The notes beneath the pieces are model-generated. The model had not been told where the DNA came from. It did no database searches and saw nothing but the letters and a program-made list of their open reading frames with translations. A program made the position numbers and the translations under genes. DNA of 24,912 nt. It comes from an uncultured Clostridia bacterium (lineage in GTDB: Bacteria; Bacillota; Clostridia; TANB77; CAG-508). The stretch is from positions 1 to 24,912 of the forward strand of contig CANQHH010000002.1 in assembly GCA_947623615.1 (NCBI GenBank), given 5' to 3'. Numbering within the stretch: the first letter of the stretch is position 1; each line of letters starts with the position of its first letter. Positions 15,171 through 23,071 of this stretch are shown one piece after another.

Positions 15171-16970
15171 CTACTTTATTTTAGCTAATTTTAAAACTAT
15201 TTCATTCAATTCTCTCTCTAAGTTTCTTACCTCTTCATCACCTAATTGTTCCGAATCATCTAATCTTTTTATAATATCATTTCTTATGTATAACAATTTT
15301 TCTTTATTATATATACTCGATAAATCTTCTATACATTTATTTATATCTGATATTTCAAAATCATATGACATTATTCCTGATAAATAATTAATAATATCTA
15401 CATCATCAAAATAATCTAAAATATTATTGCTATTAATAATATTTCCCTTTTCAGTTTCTTCATACAATTTTTTTATAATTTGTTTATTTTTATCCATTTT
15501 TATAGTATCAACTGTTATAATATCTTTTAATTTATTGTAACTTTCTTGAGGATAATTTATTAAAACATATATTGACATTTTTTCTCTTTTTAATACAGCA
15601 TCATCTATTTTACTTTCTTCTTCTTTTACTTTTCTTATATATCCGGTCATTGGCTGTTTCTCTAAAATATTTCTATTACTATTATTAGCATATAATAGTT
15701 TATTTATTTCTGAATATATCGCTTCTTTTGATATGCCATATTCTTTTGATATTTTGTCTACATATATTTCTTTTTCTATATTATTATCTACACTTGATAA
15801 TATCTTTGCAATTTGATTTAAAAATTTTATTTTATCATTTACATTATCTATATTTAGCTCTTGTTTTAGAATTTTTACTTTGAATTCAACTAATGATATG
15901 GATGCATCTACACATTTTAAAAATCTTTCTGGACCATATTTTATTACAAATTCATCTGGATCTTTTGCTCCATAAATTTGTAAAACTCTAATATCACATC
16001 CCATATTTTTTAATATTTCTAATCCTCTAATTGTAGCTGCTTGTCCAGCTCCATCTGCATCATAACCTATAATTACTTGTTCACTATTATTTCTTAGTAG
16101 CCTTCCTTGTTGCTCTGTTAAAGCTGTTCCTAGTGATGCTACAACATTTGTTATTCCTCTTTGATATAAAGATATAGCATCCATATATCCTTCTACTATT
16201 ATTATCTTTTTAGTGTCTCCTTTTTTAGCTATATTTAGGCCATACAATTGCTTTCCTTTACTGTAAACTATATTTTCTGGAGAGTTTATGTATTTTGGTT
16301 TACTATCATCTAATACTCTACCTCCAAATGCAATAACTCTGCCTCTTACATCCTGAATTGGAAACATTAACCTTTTTCTAAATCTATCTATAAATTTACC
16401 ATCGTCCGTTTTATTCACAAGACTTGATGCCAGTATTTCCTCTTCTGTATATCCTCTATCTTTTAAATATCTATATAATTCATCAAATCTACCTGAATAA
16501 CCTATCATAAAAGATTTTAAGGTTTTATTATCCAATTTTCTCTTTTTTATATATTCTTGTGCTTGTTTTGAATTTTGATTGTACAGATTTTGATGATATA
16601 ACTTAGCTGTCTCTTCATTTATTTGATAAACTTTTTCTCTTAACATTGCCTTTTTGTCATCTTCGTAATTATTTAGTGTAGGTAACTTGATATTAGCTCT
16701 ATTAGCTAACAATTCTATGGTTTCTCTAAAATTAATATTTTCTATTTTGCTTATGAAATGTATTACATTACCACCTACACCACAACCAAAACAGTGAAAT
16801 ATTTGTTTATCTGGAGAAACAGAAAATGATGGCGATTTTTCTTTATGAAATGGACATAAACCAAAAAAGTTGCGTCCACTTCTTTTTAAAATCACATATT
16901 GTGATATAACATCAACAATGTCATTATTTACCCTTACTTCTTCTATTAACTCTTCGCTATATTTTAACAA
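15171..16970 (-). CDS. dnaG: DNA primase DnaG
   Basis: A 599-residue replication primase. The CHC2 zinc finger has C39, H42, C60 and C63 (CPFHKEKSPSFSVSPDK then HCFGCG). The catalytic core includes RFRKRLMFPIQD. The TOPRIM site has Glu260 in VEGYMDA and Asp304/Asp306 in GYDADGAG. A helicase-interacting C-terminal domain occupies about 440-599 and is more divergent. The start is TTG at 16970, with AAAGG about 10 bases upstream. This gives MLKYSEELIEEVRVNNDIVD, which lines up with the usual primase N-terminus, and there is no nearby ATG alternative. It is the first gene of the dnaG-rpoD unit, behind a possible sigma-H promoter. Confidence 0.97.
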   Translation of the reverse strand: MLKYSEELIEEVRVNNDIVDVISQYVILKRSGRNFFGLCPFHKEKSPSFSVSPDKQIFHCFGCGVGGNVIHFISKIENINFRETIELLANRANIKLPTLNNYEDDKKAMLREKVYQINEETAKLYHQNLYNQNSKQAQEYIKKRKLDNKTLKSFMIGYSGRFDELYRYLKDRGYTEEEILASSLVNKTDDGKFIDRFRKRLMFPIQDVRGRVIAFGGRVLDDSKPKYINSPENIVYSKGKQLYGLNIAKKGDTKKIIIVEGYMDAISLYQRGITNVVASLGTALTEQQGRLLRNNSEQVIIGYDADGAGQAATIRGLEILKNMGCDIRVLQIYGAKDPDEFVIKYGPERFLKCVDASISLVEFKVKILKQELNIDNVNDKIKFLNQIAKILSSVDNNIEKEIYVDKISKEYGISKEAIYSEINKLLYANNSNRNILEKQPMTGYIRKVKEEESKIDDAVLKREKMSIYVLINYPQESYNKLKDIITVDTIKMDKNKQIIKKLYEETEKGNIINSNNILDYFDDVDIINYLSGIMSYDFEISDINKCIEDLSSIYNKEKLLYIRNDIIKRLDDSEQLGDEEVRNLERELNEIVLKLAKIK

Positions 16971-17002
16971 CTTATTCTGACCTTTCTTTAATATATTATT
17001 TT

Positions 17003-17027
17003 ATTCGACATAAAGTCTTTAAATCCT
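17003..17027 (-). promoter_or_regulatory. Possible sigma-H type promoter upstream of dnaG-rpoD
   Basis: The minus strand reads AGGATTT (17021-17027), 14 bases, GAAT (17003-17006). This fits the Bacillus sigma-H consensus AGGAWWT-N12-14-RGAAT except for C in place of R. A start near 16996 would leave a leader of about 25 bases. I find no convincing sigma-A boxes in this gap. In B. subtilis the homologous operon also has a sigma-H promoter. A short AT-rich match can be chance. Confidence 0.35.
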
Positions 17028-17050
17028 TCTTACAAATTGACAAAAAACAC

Positions 17051-17060
17051 GTAACGTTAC
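17051..17060. other. 10-bp perfect palindrome GTAACGTTAC
   Basis: A perfect 10-bp palindrome, flanked by T/A runs, lies between the carD terminator and the dnaG promoter region, about 24 bases upstream of the candidate -35 box. It is a possible binding site for a dimeric protein. No known consensus is matched with confidence. Confidence 0.3.
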
Positions 17061-17099
17061 AAAAAATCGCATCTAAATTATTTGTATAGATACGATTTT
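17061..17099 (-). terminator. Intrinsic terminator after carD
   Basis: On the minus strand AAAATCG-T-ATCTA pairs with TAGAT-G-CGATTTT (one internal mismatch, 11-base loop) and runs into a T tract. It starts 8 bases after the carD stop codon. Confidence 0.8.
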
Positions 17100-17106
17100 A
17101 TTTTTC

Positions 17107-17688
17107 TTATAGATTTTCACTTGTTCCTGTTCCATCAAATGGAATAAATTTATTAATAATATTTTGTTCTAAATCTATATTATTTTCTTGAGGTACTTTA
17201 TATTCATCATATGAAATATTTATCTTATTTTCAACTAATTTTTCAACCTCTTCTTGAGATGCATGCTCTGCTAACACTAACTCACTTACAAGTATTTGCT
17301 TTGCATTAGAAAGCATTTTCTTTTCTCCTGTAGATAAGCCTTTTTCTTTTTGCTTAAAACTTAAATTTCTAACTACATCTGCTACCTCATATATATCTCC
17401 GCTCTTCATTTTATCCATATTGTCTCTATATCTTTTATTCCAGTTTTGCGACATCTCCGTTTCATTTTCACCCAATATAGCCATAACCTTAGAAGCCTCT
17501 TCCTTATCTATAATATTTCTTACTCCTACTTGCTCTGCCTTATTTGTTGGTATCATTACTTTTACCTCTCCTGGCATTTTAAGTATATAATAAGCTTGCT
17601 TTTCCCCTAATATGTCTTTCTCTTCGATGCTATCAATAGTTCCTGCACCATGCATTGGATACACTATTTTATCTCCTACATTAAACAT
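17107..17688 (-). CDS. carD: CarD/CdnL-family RNA polymerase-binding regulator
   Basis: A 193-residue transcription factor that binds RNA polymerase beta and stabilises open promoter complexes. The N-terminal Tudor-like domain is FNVGDKIVYPMHGAGTIDSI with YYILKMPGEVKVMIPTNKA (about 2-58). A helical DNA-contacting domain follows (about 65-165), with LSFKQKEKGLSTGEKKMLSN and the conserved basic cluster. The last 30 residues are a variable tail that is longer than usual. A textbook AAAGGAGG site lies upstream of the ATG. It stands alone between its own promoter (17768-17796) and terminator (17061-17099). Confidence 0.93.
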   Translation of the reverse strand: MFNVGDKIVYPMHGAGTIDSIEEKDILGEKQAYYILKMPGEVKVMIPTNKAEQVGVRNIIDKEEASKVMAILGENETEMSQNWNKRYRDNMDKMKSGDIYEVADVVRNLSFKQKEKGLSTGEKKMLSNAKQILVSELVLAEHASQEEVEKLVENKINISYDEYKVPQENNIDLEQNIINKFIPFDGTGTSENL

Positions 17689-17767
17689 TTAGGTCCTCCT
17701 TTCCAATTCAAATTTTTATATGTATGAAGTCAAGAAAGGGTTTGTTCTCTTTTTTAACTACACTTCT

Positions 17768-17796
17768 ATTATACTATAAAAAATGGTAAAAGTCAA
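17768..17796 (-). promoter_or_regulatory. Sigma-A promoter of carD, overlapping the upstream terminator
   Basis: On the minus strand TTGACT (17791-17796), 17 bases, TATAAT (17768-17773). It is the best match to consensus in the window. The -35 box lies in the loop and stem of the RNase G terminator hairpin and the spacer includes its T tract. Confidence 0.75.
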
Positions 17797-17807
17797 AACT
17801 TTTACCA
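17778..17807 (-). terminator. Intrinsic terminator after the RNase G gene
   Basis: A perfect 10-bp stem TGGTAAAAGT/ACTTTTACCA with a 4-base loop (17784-17807) is followed on the minus strand by six T. It ends the era-yqzL-recO-pth-RNase G unit. The plus-strand side also carries a T run, two bases after the stem. Confidence 0.9.
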
Positions 17808-17825
17808 GCATTTTTTTATTTAAAA

Positions 17826-19025
17826 TTAATCATTACTACACATATGTTTCCTTGTCATCTCCAATAAATTAAGCGGTGTAAACCCGATTACTTGCGTTTT
17901 TGATCTATCTTTTTTTAAATTTTCTTTTAATAGATTAGTAATTTTTTCTTTATTTTCATCTTTCTCCATATCTATATAATCTATTATTATAATTCCACCT
18001 ATATCTCTAAGTCTAAGTTGTTTCGCAATTTCAACCGTAGCTTCTTTATTAACATTAAAAACTGTTTGTTCTAAATCATTAGTACCAACACATTTTCCAG
18101 AATTAACATCTATAGCTGTTAATGCTTCTGTTTTATCTATAGTAATAAATCCACCACATTTTAACCAGATTTTTCTATTACTTAATTTTTCTATTTGAGA
18201 ATCTAAATCATACATCTGTAAAAGTTTTTGCTTTTTTAACTCTACTTTTATTTTATCTTCATTTTCTGTCTCTTTTACCATGTTTTTTATTTTTTCAAAT
18301 TCTTTTTCATCATTTACCCATATCTTGGATACATCATGATCTATTAAGTCAATTAAAACTTTATTTACTATTCCTCCATCAGAATATAATAATTGTGGTT
18401 TTATTTCCTTGTCCTTTTTTTCATCAAATTTTTTTTCGATTTCATTTATTTGCTTTACTAGTTTATCAATATCTTTTTTTATTTTTTCTTCTATTTGGCC
18501 TTCTGCTGACGTTCTAATTATTACTCCATATCCTTTTGGGATATTATTTTTTACTATTTGTTTTAATCTTTCTTTCTCAGCAGTATCTTCTATTTTTTGC
18601 GATATCGTGATGAAATTTGATTTTGGCATTAATACAACAAATCTTCCTGACAAACTTAAATGTGTTGAAACTCTTGCACCTTTTCTGTTTGTACCATCTC
18701 TTTTTACCTGCACCAAAATTGGCATATTAGGTTTTATGTAATTTTTTATATCATATTTACTAAGTACTTCATTTTTGTTTCCAGTTTCATTACTTTTTTT
18801 AGGTATTATATCTCGTATATGTATAAATGTATTTTTATCCTCGCCTATGTCTATAAAAGCTGCCTGCATTCCATGTAATACGTCTTTCACTTTTCCAATA
18901 TATATGTTTCCTTCTAACCTTTTGTCATCATTTGTTTCTTCATATTTTTCTATAAGTTTAGTATCTTTTACTAAAGAAACTATTTTGTTCTTTTTGCTAT
19001 CAACATTTATTACTATTTCTTGCAT
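17826..19025 (-). CDS. rng: Ribonuclease G/E, short form lacking the zinc-link
   Basis: A 399-residue endoribonuclease for RNA processing and decay. The N-terminal S1 domain is at about 36-125 (GNIYIGKVKDVLHGMQAAFI, FIHIRDI). An RNase H-like/5'-sensor region follows. The DNase I-like catalytic site has Asp306 in AIDVNSG and Asp349 in IIDYIDM, matching the paired metal-binding aspartates of the family. The protein ends at GFTPLNLLEMTRKHMCSND, exactly where most relatives continue into the CPxCxG zinc-link that joins dimers. That motif and the small domain are absent. The ATG is 11 bases after the pth stop, with AAAGGAAA upstream. Confidence 0.9.
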   Translation of the reverse strand: MQEIVINVDSKKNKIVSLVKDTKLIEKYEETNDDKRLEGNIYIGKVKDVLHGMQAAFIDIGEDKNTFIHIRDIIPKKSNETGNKNEVLSKYDIKNYIKPNMPILVQVKRDGTNRKGARVSTHLSLSGRFVVLMPKSNFITISQKIEDTAEKERLKQIVKNNIPKGYGVIIRTSAEGQIEEKIKKDIDKLVKQINEIEKKFDEKKDKEIKPQLLYSDGGIVNKVLIDLIDHDVSKIWVNDEKEFEKIKNMVKETENEDKIKVELKKQKLLQMYDLDSQIEKLSNRKIWLKCGGFITIDKTEALTAIDVNSGKCVGTNDLEQTVFNVNKEATVEIAKQLRLRDIGGIIIIDYIDMEKDENKEKITNLLKENLKKDRSKTQVIGFTPLNLLEMTRKHMCSND

Positions 19026-19036
19026 ATTTTTCCTTT

Positions 19037-19624
19037 CTATTTATTAAATATATTCATTGTGTTATCTATTCCATTTTCTAAAAAATATACAATTGCTTCA
19101 ACTGCTTTTTCTTGACTTTCTTGAAGTTTCATATATTCTTCATCTGGTATATTACCTATTACATATTCCATAATATCTGTACCAGCTTTTGGTCTACCTA
19201 TTCCTACTCTGATTCTCGAGAAATCTTCTGTTTCCAACTCACTTACTACTGATTTCATTCCATTATGAGTTCCTGGTCCTCCCTTTGCTCGAACTCTTAT
19301 ATCTCCTATTTCAGTATCCATATCATCATATACTACTAAAATATTTTTTAATGGAATTTTATAGAAATTAACATATTTCTTTACTGCTTCTCCACTTAAA
19401 TTCATATATGTTTGAGGTTTTACTAATAATATCTTTTTTTCATTTATTAAAACACTTTCATACATTGCTTTAAATCTATTTTTTATCAGCTTAACATCAT
19501 ACTTTTCAGCCATTTTGTTTATTACATCAAATCCCATATTGTGTCTTGTTTTTAAATATTTTGGCTCTGGATTTCCTAGTCCAACTATTAAATATGTTTC
19601 CATTTTATTAAATAAATGCTTCAA
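19037..19624 (-). CDS. pth: Peptidyl-tRNA hydrolase
   Basis: A 195-residue enzyme that frees tRNA from stalled peptidyl-tRNA. Typical motifs are VGLGNPEPKYLKTRHNMGFD, with catalytic His28, then VYDDMD and GGPGTHNGMKSV. The start offered is TTG at 19624, because GGTGAT lies about 8 bases upstream. An ATG at 19603 (METYLIVGLGNP) would give the usual N-terminus but has no ribosome binding site. The gene follows recO by 57 bases and precedes the RNase G gene by 11. Confidence 0.94.
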   Translation of the reverse strand: MKHLFNKMETYLIVGLGNPEPKYLKTRHNMGFDVINKMAEKYDVKLIKNRFKAMYESVLINEKKILLVKPQTYMNLSGEAVKKYVNFYKIPLKNILVVYDDMDTEIGDIRVRAKGGPGTHNGMKSVVSELETEDFSRIRVGIGRPKAGTDIMEYVIGNIPDEEYMKLQESQEKAVEAIVYFLENGIDNTMNIFNK

Positions 19625-19681
19625 AATTTATATCACCATTTTCCTTTATCATGCTTATTAACTTTAGAATTATACCACACA

Positions 19682-20413
19682 TCATTTACTGTAGTCAAAT
19701 TCTATTTTATATTCCTTATCTAATTTATCATTCAAATATATATTACTTATAATTTCTAATTCTTTTTTATTCTCTTCTGATATATTAAACGAAAACAACT
19801 TTTTAGCTGGAGACATTACAATATATTTTATAGCTGTCATTGTAGAATCGCTTATTTGTATAGCTCCTTTGTCCAGTTTTCCACATGTTCCACATTTAAA
19901 ACCACTATCTAAAAAACTAAAATATTTAAAATCTTCTGAACTATTACAATTAACACATCTATCTATTGTAGGCATAAATCCTAACAAACACATAAGTTTC
20001 ATCTTAAAAATAGCTACAATAAAATCTAAATCTTTGTCAGACTCTGAAATCATATATATTGTATTCAAATATAACTGCAGAATTTTATATGTATTTTGGT
20101 TTTCATCTGTTACATCATTTATAATTTTAGTAATATATGATGCATAGTTTAATTTCTCAAGGTCAATTCTAACATTATAAAATACTTCTATAACTTCACA
20201 TGAATTCAAATTATATGAACTTGCCCCCTGATATATCATGTAATCACCAAAGCATAGGAATTGAGTACCTGCCATTAGCCCACTTTTTGGTCTTCTTGAG
20301 CCTTTGGCAGCACACCCTATCTTCCCATTTGGCGTTAATATAGTTACCATTTTATCATAGTCGCTCATATTGTTTTCCGCTATTACTATCCCCTTTGTTT
20401 TCAATATTCCCAT
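19682..20413 (-). CDS. recO: DNA repair protein RecO
   Basis: A 243-residue recombination mediator that helps RecA load on SSB-coated single strands. The N-terminal OB fold (about 1-80) starts MGILKTKGIVIAENNMSDYD and contains AAKGSRRPKS. A helical domain follows, with a zinc ribbon of C153, C156, C174 and C177. Its length is normal. The start overlaps the 3' end of yqzL by 59 bases in another frame. GGCGG lies just upstream of the ATG. Confidence 0.95.
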   Translation of the reverse strand: MGILKTKGIVIAENNMSDYDKMVTILTPNGKIGCAAKGSRRPKSGLMAGTQFLCFGDYMIYQGASSYNLNSCEVIEVFYNVRIDLEKLNYASYITKIINDVTDENQNTYKILQLYLNTIYMISESDKDLDFIVAIFKMKLMCLLGFMPTIDRCVNCNSSEDFKYFSFLDSGFKCGTCGKLDKGAIQISDSTMTAIKYIVMSPAKKLFSFNISEENKKELEIISNIYLNDKLDKEYKIEFDYSK

Positions 20414-20525
20414 ATTGTTCCGCCTTCATCATATTTTTCTCTATATTTTCTACTTCTATCAATTCTAGAAAAGTATTGATATTTCCCGTATTCTTAAAAG
20501 TATTCCATGCCATTTGTTTTATCAT
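20355..20525 (-). CDS. yqzL: YqzL-like small protein between era and recO
   Basis: A 56-residue protein in the position of Bacillus yqzL, between era and recO. The N-terminus MIKQMAWNTFKNTGNINTFL matches the short YqzL pattern (W-x-x-F-x-x-T-G-x-(I/V)-x-x-(F/Y)-L). The function of the family is unknown. I take ATG 20525, which has GGAG 9 bases upstream, rather than the in-frame TTG at 20540. The C-terminal 19 residues are Asn/Gly/Ser-rich, extend beyond the usual family length and are encoded within the start of recO. Confidence 0.8.
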   Translation of the reverse strand: MIKQMAWNTFKNTGNINTFLELIEVENIEKNMMKAEQYGNIENKGDSNSGKQYERL

Positions 20526-20600
20526 GTGAATCATCTCCAATCGTAAGAAAAGTTGATTTTTCTTTATTATCTTTTGTATTTTTTTATATTTTATTCATTT

Positions 20601-21494
20601 TTATTGAAGTTTGAATTTTTTTACAAATTGATCGCTGTTTAGCCAATCTTCTTTTACTTTAACCCATAATTTCAAATTCATTTTTATATCTAACATTTTT
20701 TCTAAATCTTGTCTTGCAAATGTTCCTATTTTTTTTAACATTGCTCCATTTTTCCCTATTATTATGCCTTTATGAGAATTTTTCAAACAGTATATTGTAG
20801 CATCTACATTAAAAATTGGCTCCCCATTTTGTGTTTTTCTTTTTTTAATTTTTTCAACTTCAACAAAAACTCCATGTGGTACTTCATCATTTAGCAACTT
20901 GAGAATTTTCTCTCTAATTGTCTCTTCTACCAATTGTCTGGTAGTCTGATCTGTATATTCTCTAATATCATAATATGCAGGTCCTTCTTTTAAGTTACTT
21001 TCTATTTCATCTAAAATCACATCTAAATTTATATTTTTAACAGTTGATACAGGAATAACTGCTGAAAACTCATATTCTTTTGAATATAATTGAATTAACT
21101 CTGCAACTTTAGACTTATCTACTAAATCAACTTTATTAATAACCAAAATAGTCTTTTTATTAATTTCTTTGATTTTATCTAAAATAAGCTTGTCTCCTCT
21201 ACCAATTTCATTTGAAGTTGCTTCAACAACAAAAACCAAAACATCTACATCATTCGTAACTTCAAATGCTGTTTCAACCATTACATCTCCCAGTTTTGAT
21301 TTTGGTTTATGTATTCCTGGTGTATCTATAAATATAATTTGAGCATTTTCTCTGTTAACTATTGCCCTTATGGCTGTTCTCGTGGTTTGTGGCTTATTTG
21401 CTATAGCAGCAACCTTTTCACCAACAAGCTTATTTATAATGCTAGACTTTCCTACATTTGTCCTACCTATTATTGTAACAAATCCTGATTTCAT
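20601..21494 (-). CDS. era: Ribosome-assembly GTPase Era
   Basis: A 297-residue GTPase that matures the 30S subunit. The GTPase domain has G1 GRTNVGKS (10-17), G2 TTRTA (37-41), G3 DTPG (57-60) and G4 NKVD (120-123). The KH domain in the last 90 residues contains IIIGKNGAMLKKIG and binds 16S rRNA near the anti-Shine-Dalgarno end. Family length is normal. The GGAGGG ribosome binding site lies directly beside the REP-like palindrome at 21505-21517. Era heads the run era-yqzL-recO-pth-RNase G, which ends at the terminator at 17778-17807. Confidence 0.97.
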   Translation of the reverse strand: MKSGFVTIIGRTNVGKSSIINKLVGEKVAAIANKPQTTRTAIRAIVNRENAQIIFIDTPGIHKPKSKLGDVMVETAFEVTNDVDVLVFVVEATSNEIGRGDKLILDKIKEINKKTILVINKVDLVDKSKVAELIQLYSKEYEFSAVIPVSTVKNINLDVILDEIESNLKEGPAYYDIREYTDQTTRQLVEETIREKILKLLNDEVPHGVFVEVEKIKKRKTQNGEPIFNVDATIYCLKNSHKGIIIGKNGAMLKKIGTFARQDLEKMLDIKMNLKLWVKVKEDWLNSDQFVKKFKLQ

Positions 21495-21504
21495 TTTCCC
21501 TCCT

Positions 21505-21552
21505 GGGGACAGTCCCCTTTTCCTTTTTTTAGGAATTTAGGGACAGGTCTCC
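21505..21552. repeat. REP-like palindrome cluster upstream of era
   Basis: The palindrome GGGGAC-A-GTCCCC (21505-21517) is followed by a TTCC...GGAA stem and a second, imperfect palindrome GGGACAGGTCTCC (21540-21552). The G/C content contrasts sharply with the surroundings. The GGGACA...TCCC type resembles the short palindromes that are dispersed in some clostridial genomes and associated with REP-associated transposases. None of those transposases is in the window. Confidence 0.5.
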
Positions 21553-21654
21553 TAATAATTATATATATTCTTTTTTTATTTTTTTGTAGAAAACAGTCAA
21601 TAAATTTTACTATTATTCTTCTATTTTTTACTTGACAAATTTTCACTTGATAAA

Positions 21655-23061
21655 CTATATATTATACTTTTCTTTTTTCATATATCCCGTATGTAATAAT
21701 TCATGTGCCCTATGTTCTCCCGGCTCTCCCAAATATTCTTTATATATTTGCTTTAGAACCTCATTCTCATGTGATTTTCTCACATCGCTTTTTTCATCTA
21801 TTTCATATATAGCTGATGCTCTCTTGCTTCTTACATCTACTTCTGCTCTTATTTTTGATTTTTTAATAGGTTGACCTCCTCCCATAACACATCCGCCTGG
21901 GCAAGCCATTACCTCAACAAAATCAAAATCAGCATTTCCTTGTTTTATTTCTTCTGATATCTTCCTAGCATTTTTTAATCCATGAGCTACCGCTACTTTT
22001 ACTTCTTTATCTCCTATTTTTACAACTGCTTTTTTTATTCCTTTCTCTCCTCTAACATCTTCAAAGTTAAGATTTTCTAATTTTTCTCCAGTTATAATTT
22101 CATATGCAGTTCTTAATGCTGCTTCCATAACTCCACCAGTTGTTCCAAATATTGCAGCTGCACCTGTTGCTTCACCCATAGGATCGTCAAATTTGTTATT
22201 CTCTAAATCTACAAAATTTATATTAGCTTGTTTTATCATTCTTGCAAGCTCTCTTGTTGTTATTACACAATCCACATCATATTTACCATCATTTTGCATT
22301 TCATCTCTTTGTCTCTCGTACTTTTTAGCTGTACATGGCATTACTGATACAACATAAATATTTTTTGCGTCTATGTTGTTTTTCTCGGCATAATATGATT
22401 TTAATATTGCACCAAACATTTGATGTGGTGATTTACATGTTGACAAATTTGGAATATTTTCAGGATATTCTGTTTCAACAAATTTGATCCATGCTGGACA
22501 ACATGATGTTGCCATTGGTAAATTATCATTTTCTTTAAATCTTCTTACAAATTCAGTAGCTTCTTCCATAATTGTAAAATCTGCACCTGTGTTTGTATCA
22601 AATACTTTATCAAACCCTAACATTTTAAGAGCTGTTACCATTTTGCCTGTTACGTTAGTTCCTATTTCCATACCAAATTCTTCACCTAACGCAACTCTTA
22701 CTGCTGGCGCTGTTTGAACAACAACATAGGTATCTGGATCTCTCAACTTTTGCCATACATCAGTAATATTTTCTTTTTCATGTAATGCTCCAACTGGGCA
22801 TGATTCTATACACTGACCACAAAATGTACAATTTACATCATTCAAACTACCATTATATGCAGTTGAAACACATGATTCAAATCCTCTGTTTACGCAATCT
22901 ATTGCACCTATTTTTTGCACATTTTTACAAGTTGCAACACATCTTCTACACAAAACACATTTATCAAAATCCCTAACTAATGATGGTGATTTATCATCGA
23001 TTTCATGTTTTACTCTTTCGCCTTTAAATCTAACATCTTCTACATTGAATTTTATTGCCAA
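21655..23061 (-). CDS. hydA: [FeFe] hydrogenase HydA, catalytic part (frameshifted)
   Basis: This frame encodes the C-terminal 468 residues of the [FeFe] hydrogenase catalytic subunit. It has two [4Fe-4S] motifs (CVLCRRCVATCKN and CTFCGQCIESCPV). The three H-cluster motifs follow: TSCCPAW (about 22490-22510), MPCTAKKYE (about 22320-22345) and MACPGGCVMGGGQP (about 21875-21915). The H-cluster cysteines are intact. The only start is a TTG at 23061 without a ribosome binding site, so it is not a natural N-terminus. The true gene begins at 23395, and one base is out of register near 23083-23090. With the frame restored the protein would have 579 residues, the normal length for this type. It would reduce protons in a complex with HydB. 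Confidence 0.88.
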   Translation of the reverse strand: MAIKFNVEDVRFKGERVKHEIDDKSPSLVRDFDKCVLCRRCVATCKNVQKIGAIDCVNRGFESCVSTAYNGSLNDVNCTFCGQCIESCPVGALHEKENITDVWQKLRDPDTYVVVQTAPAVRVALGEEFGMEIGTNVTGKMVTALKMLGFDKVFDTNTGADFTIMEEATEFVRRFKENDNLPMATSCCPAWIKFVETEYPENIPNLSTCKSPHQMFGAILKSYYAEKNNIDAKNIYVVSVMPCTAKKYERQRDEMQNDGKYDVDCVITTRELARMIKQANINFVDLENNKFDDPMGEATGAAAIFGTTGGVMEAALRTAYEIITGEKLENLNFEDVRGEKGIKKAVVKIGDKEVKVAVAHGLKNARKISEEIKQGNADFDFVEVMACPGGCVMGGGQPIKKSKIRAEVDVRSKRASAIYEIDEKSDVRKSHENEVLKQIYKEYLGEPGEHRAHELLHTGYMKKEKYNI

Positions 23062-23071
23062 ATCTTGTAAT

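Noticed and set aside
21630..21680. Plus-strand TTGACA with a TATA-rich box near the 3' end of hydA
   Set aside because: No plus-strand gene follows and the spacing is not ideal. AT-rich sequence gives such matches often.
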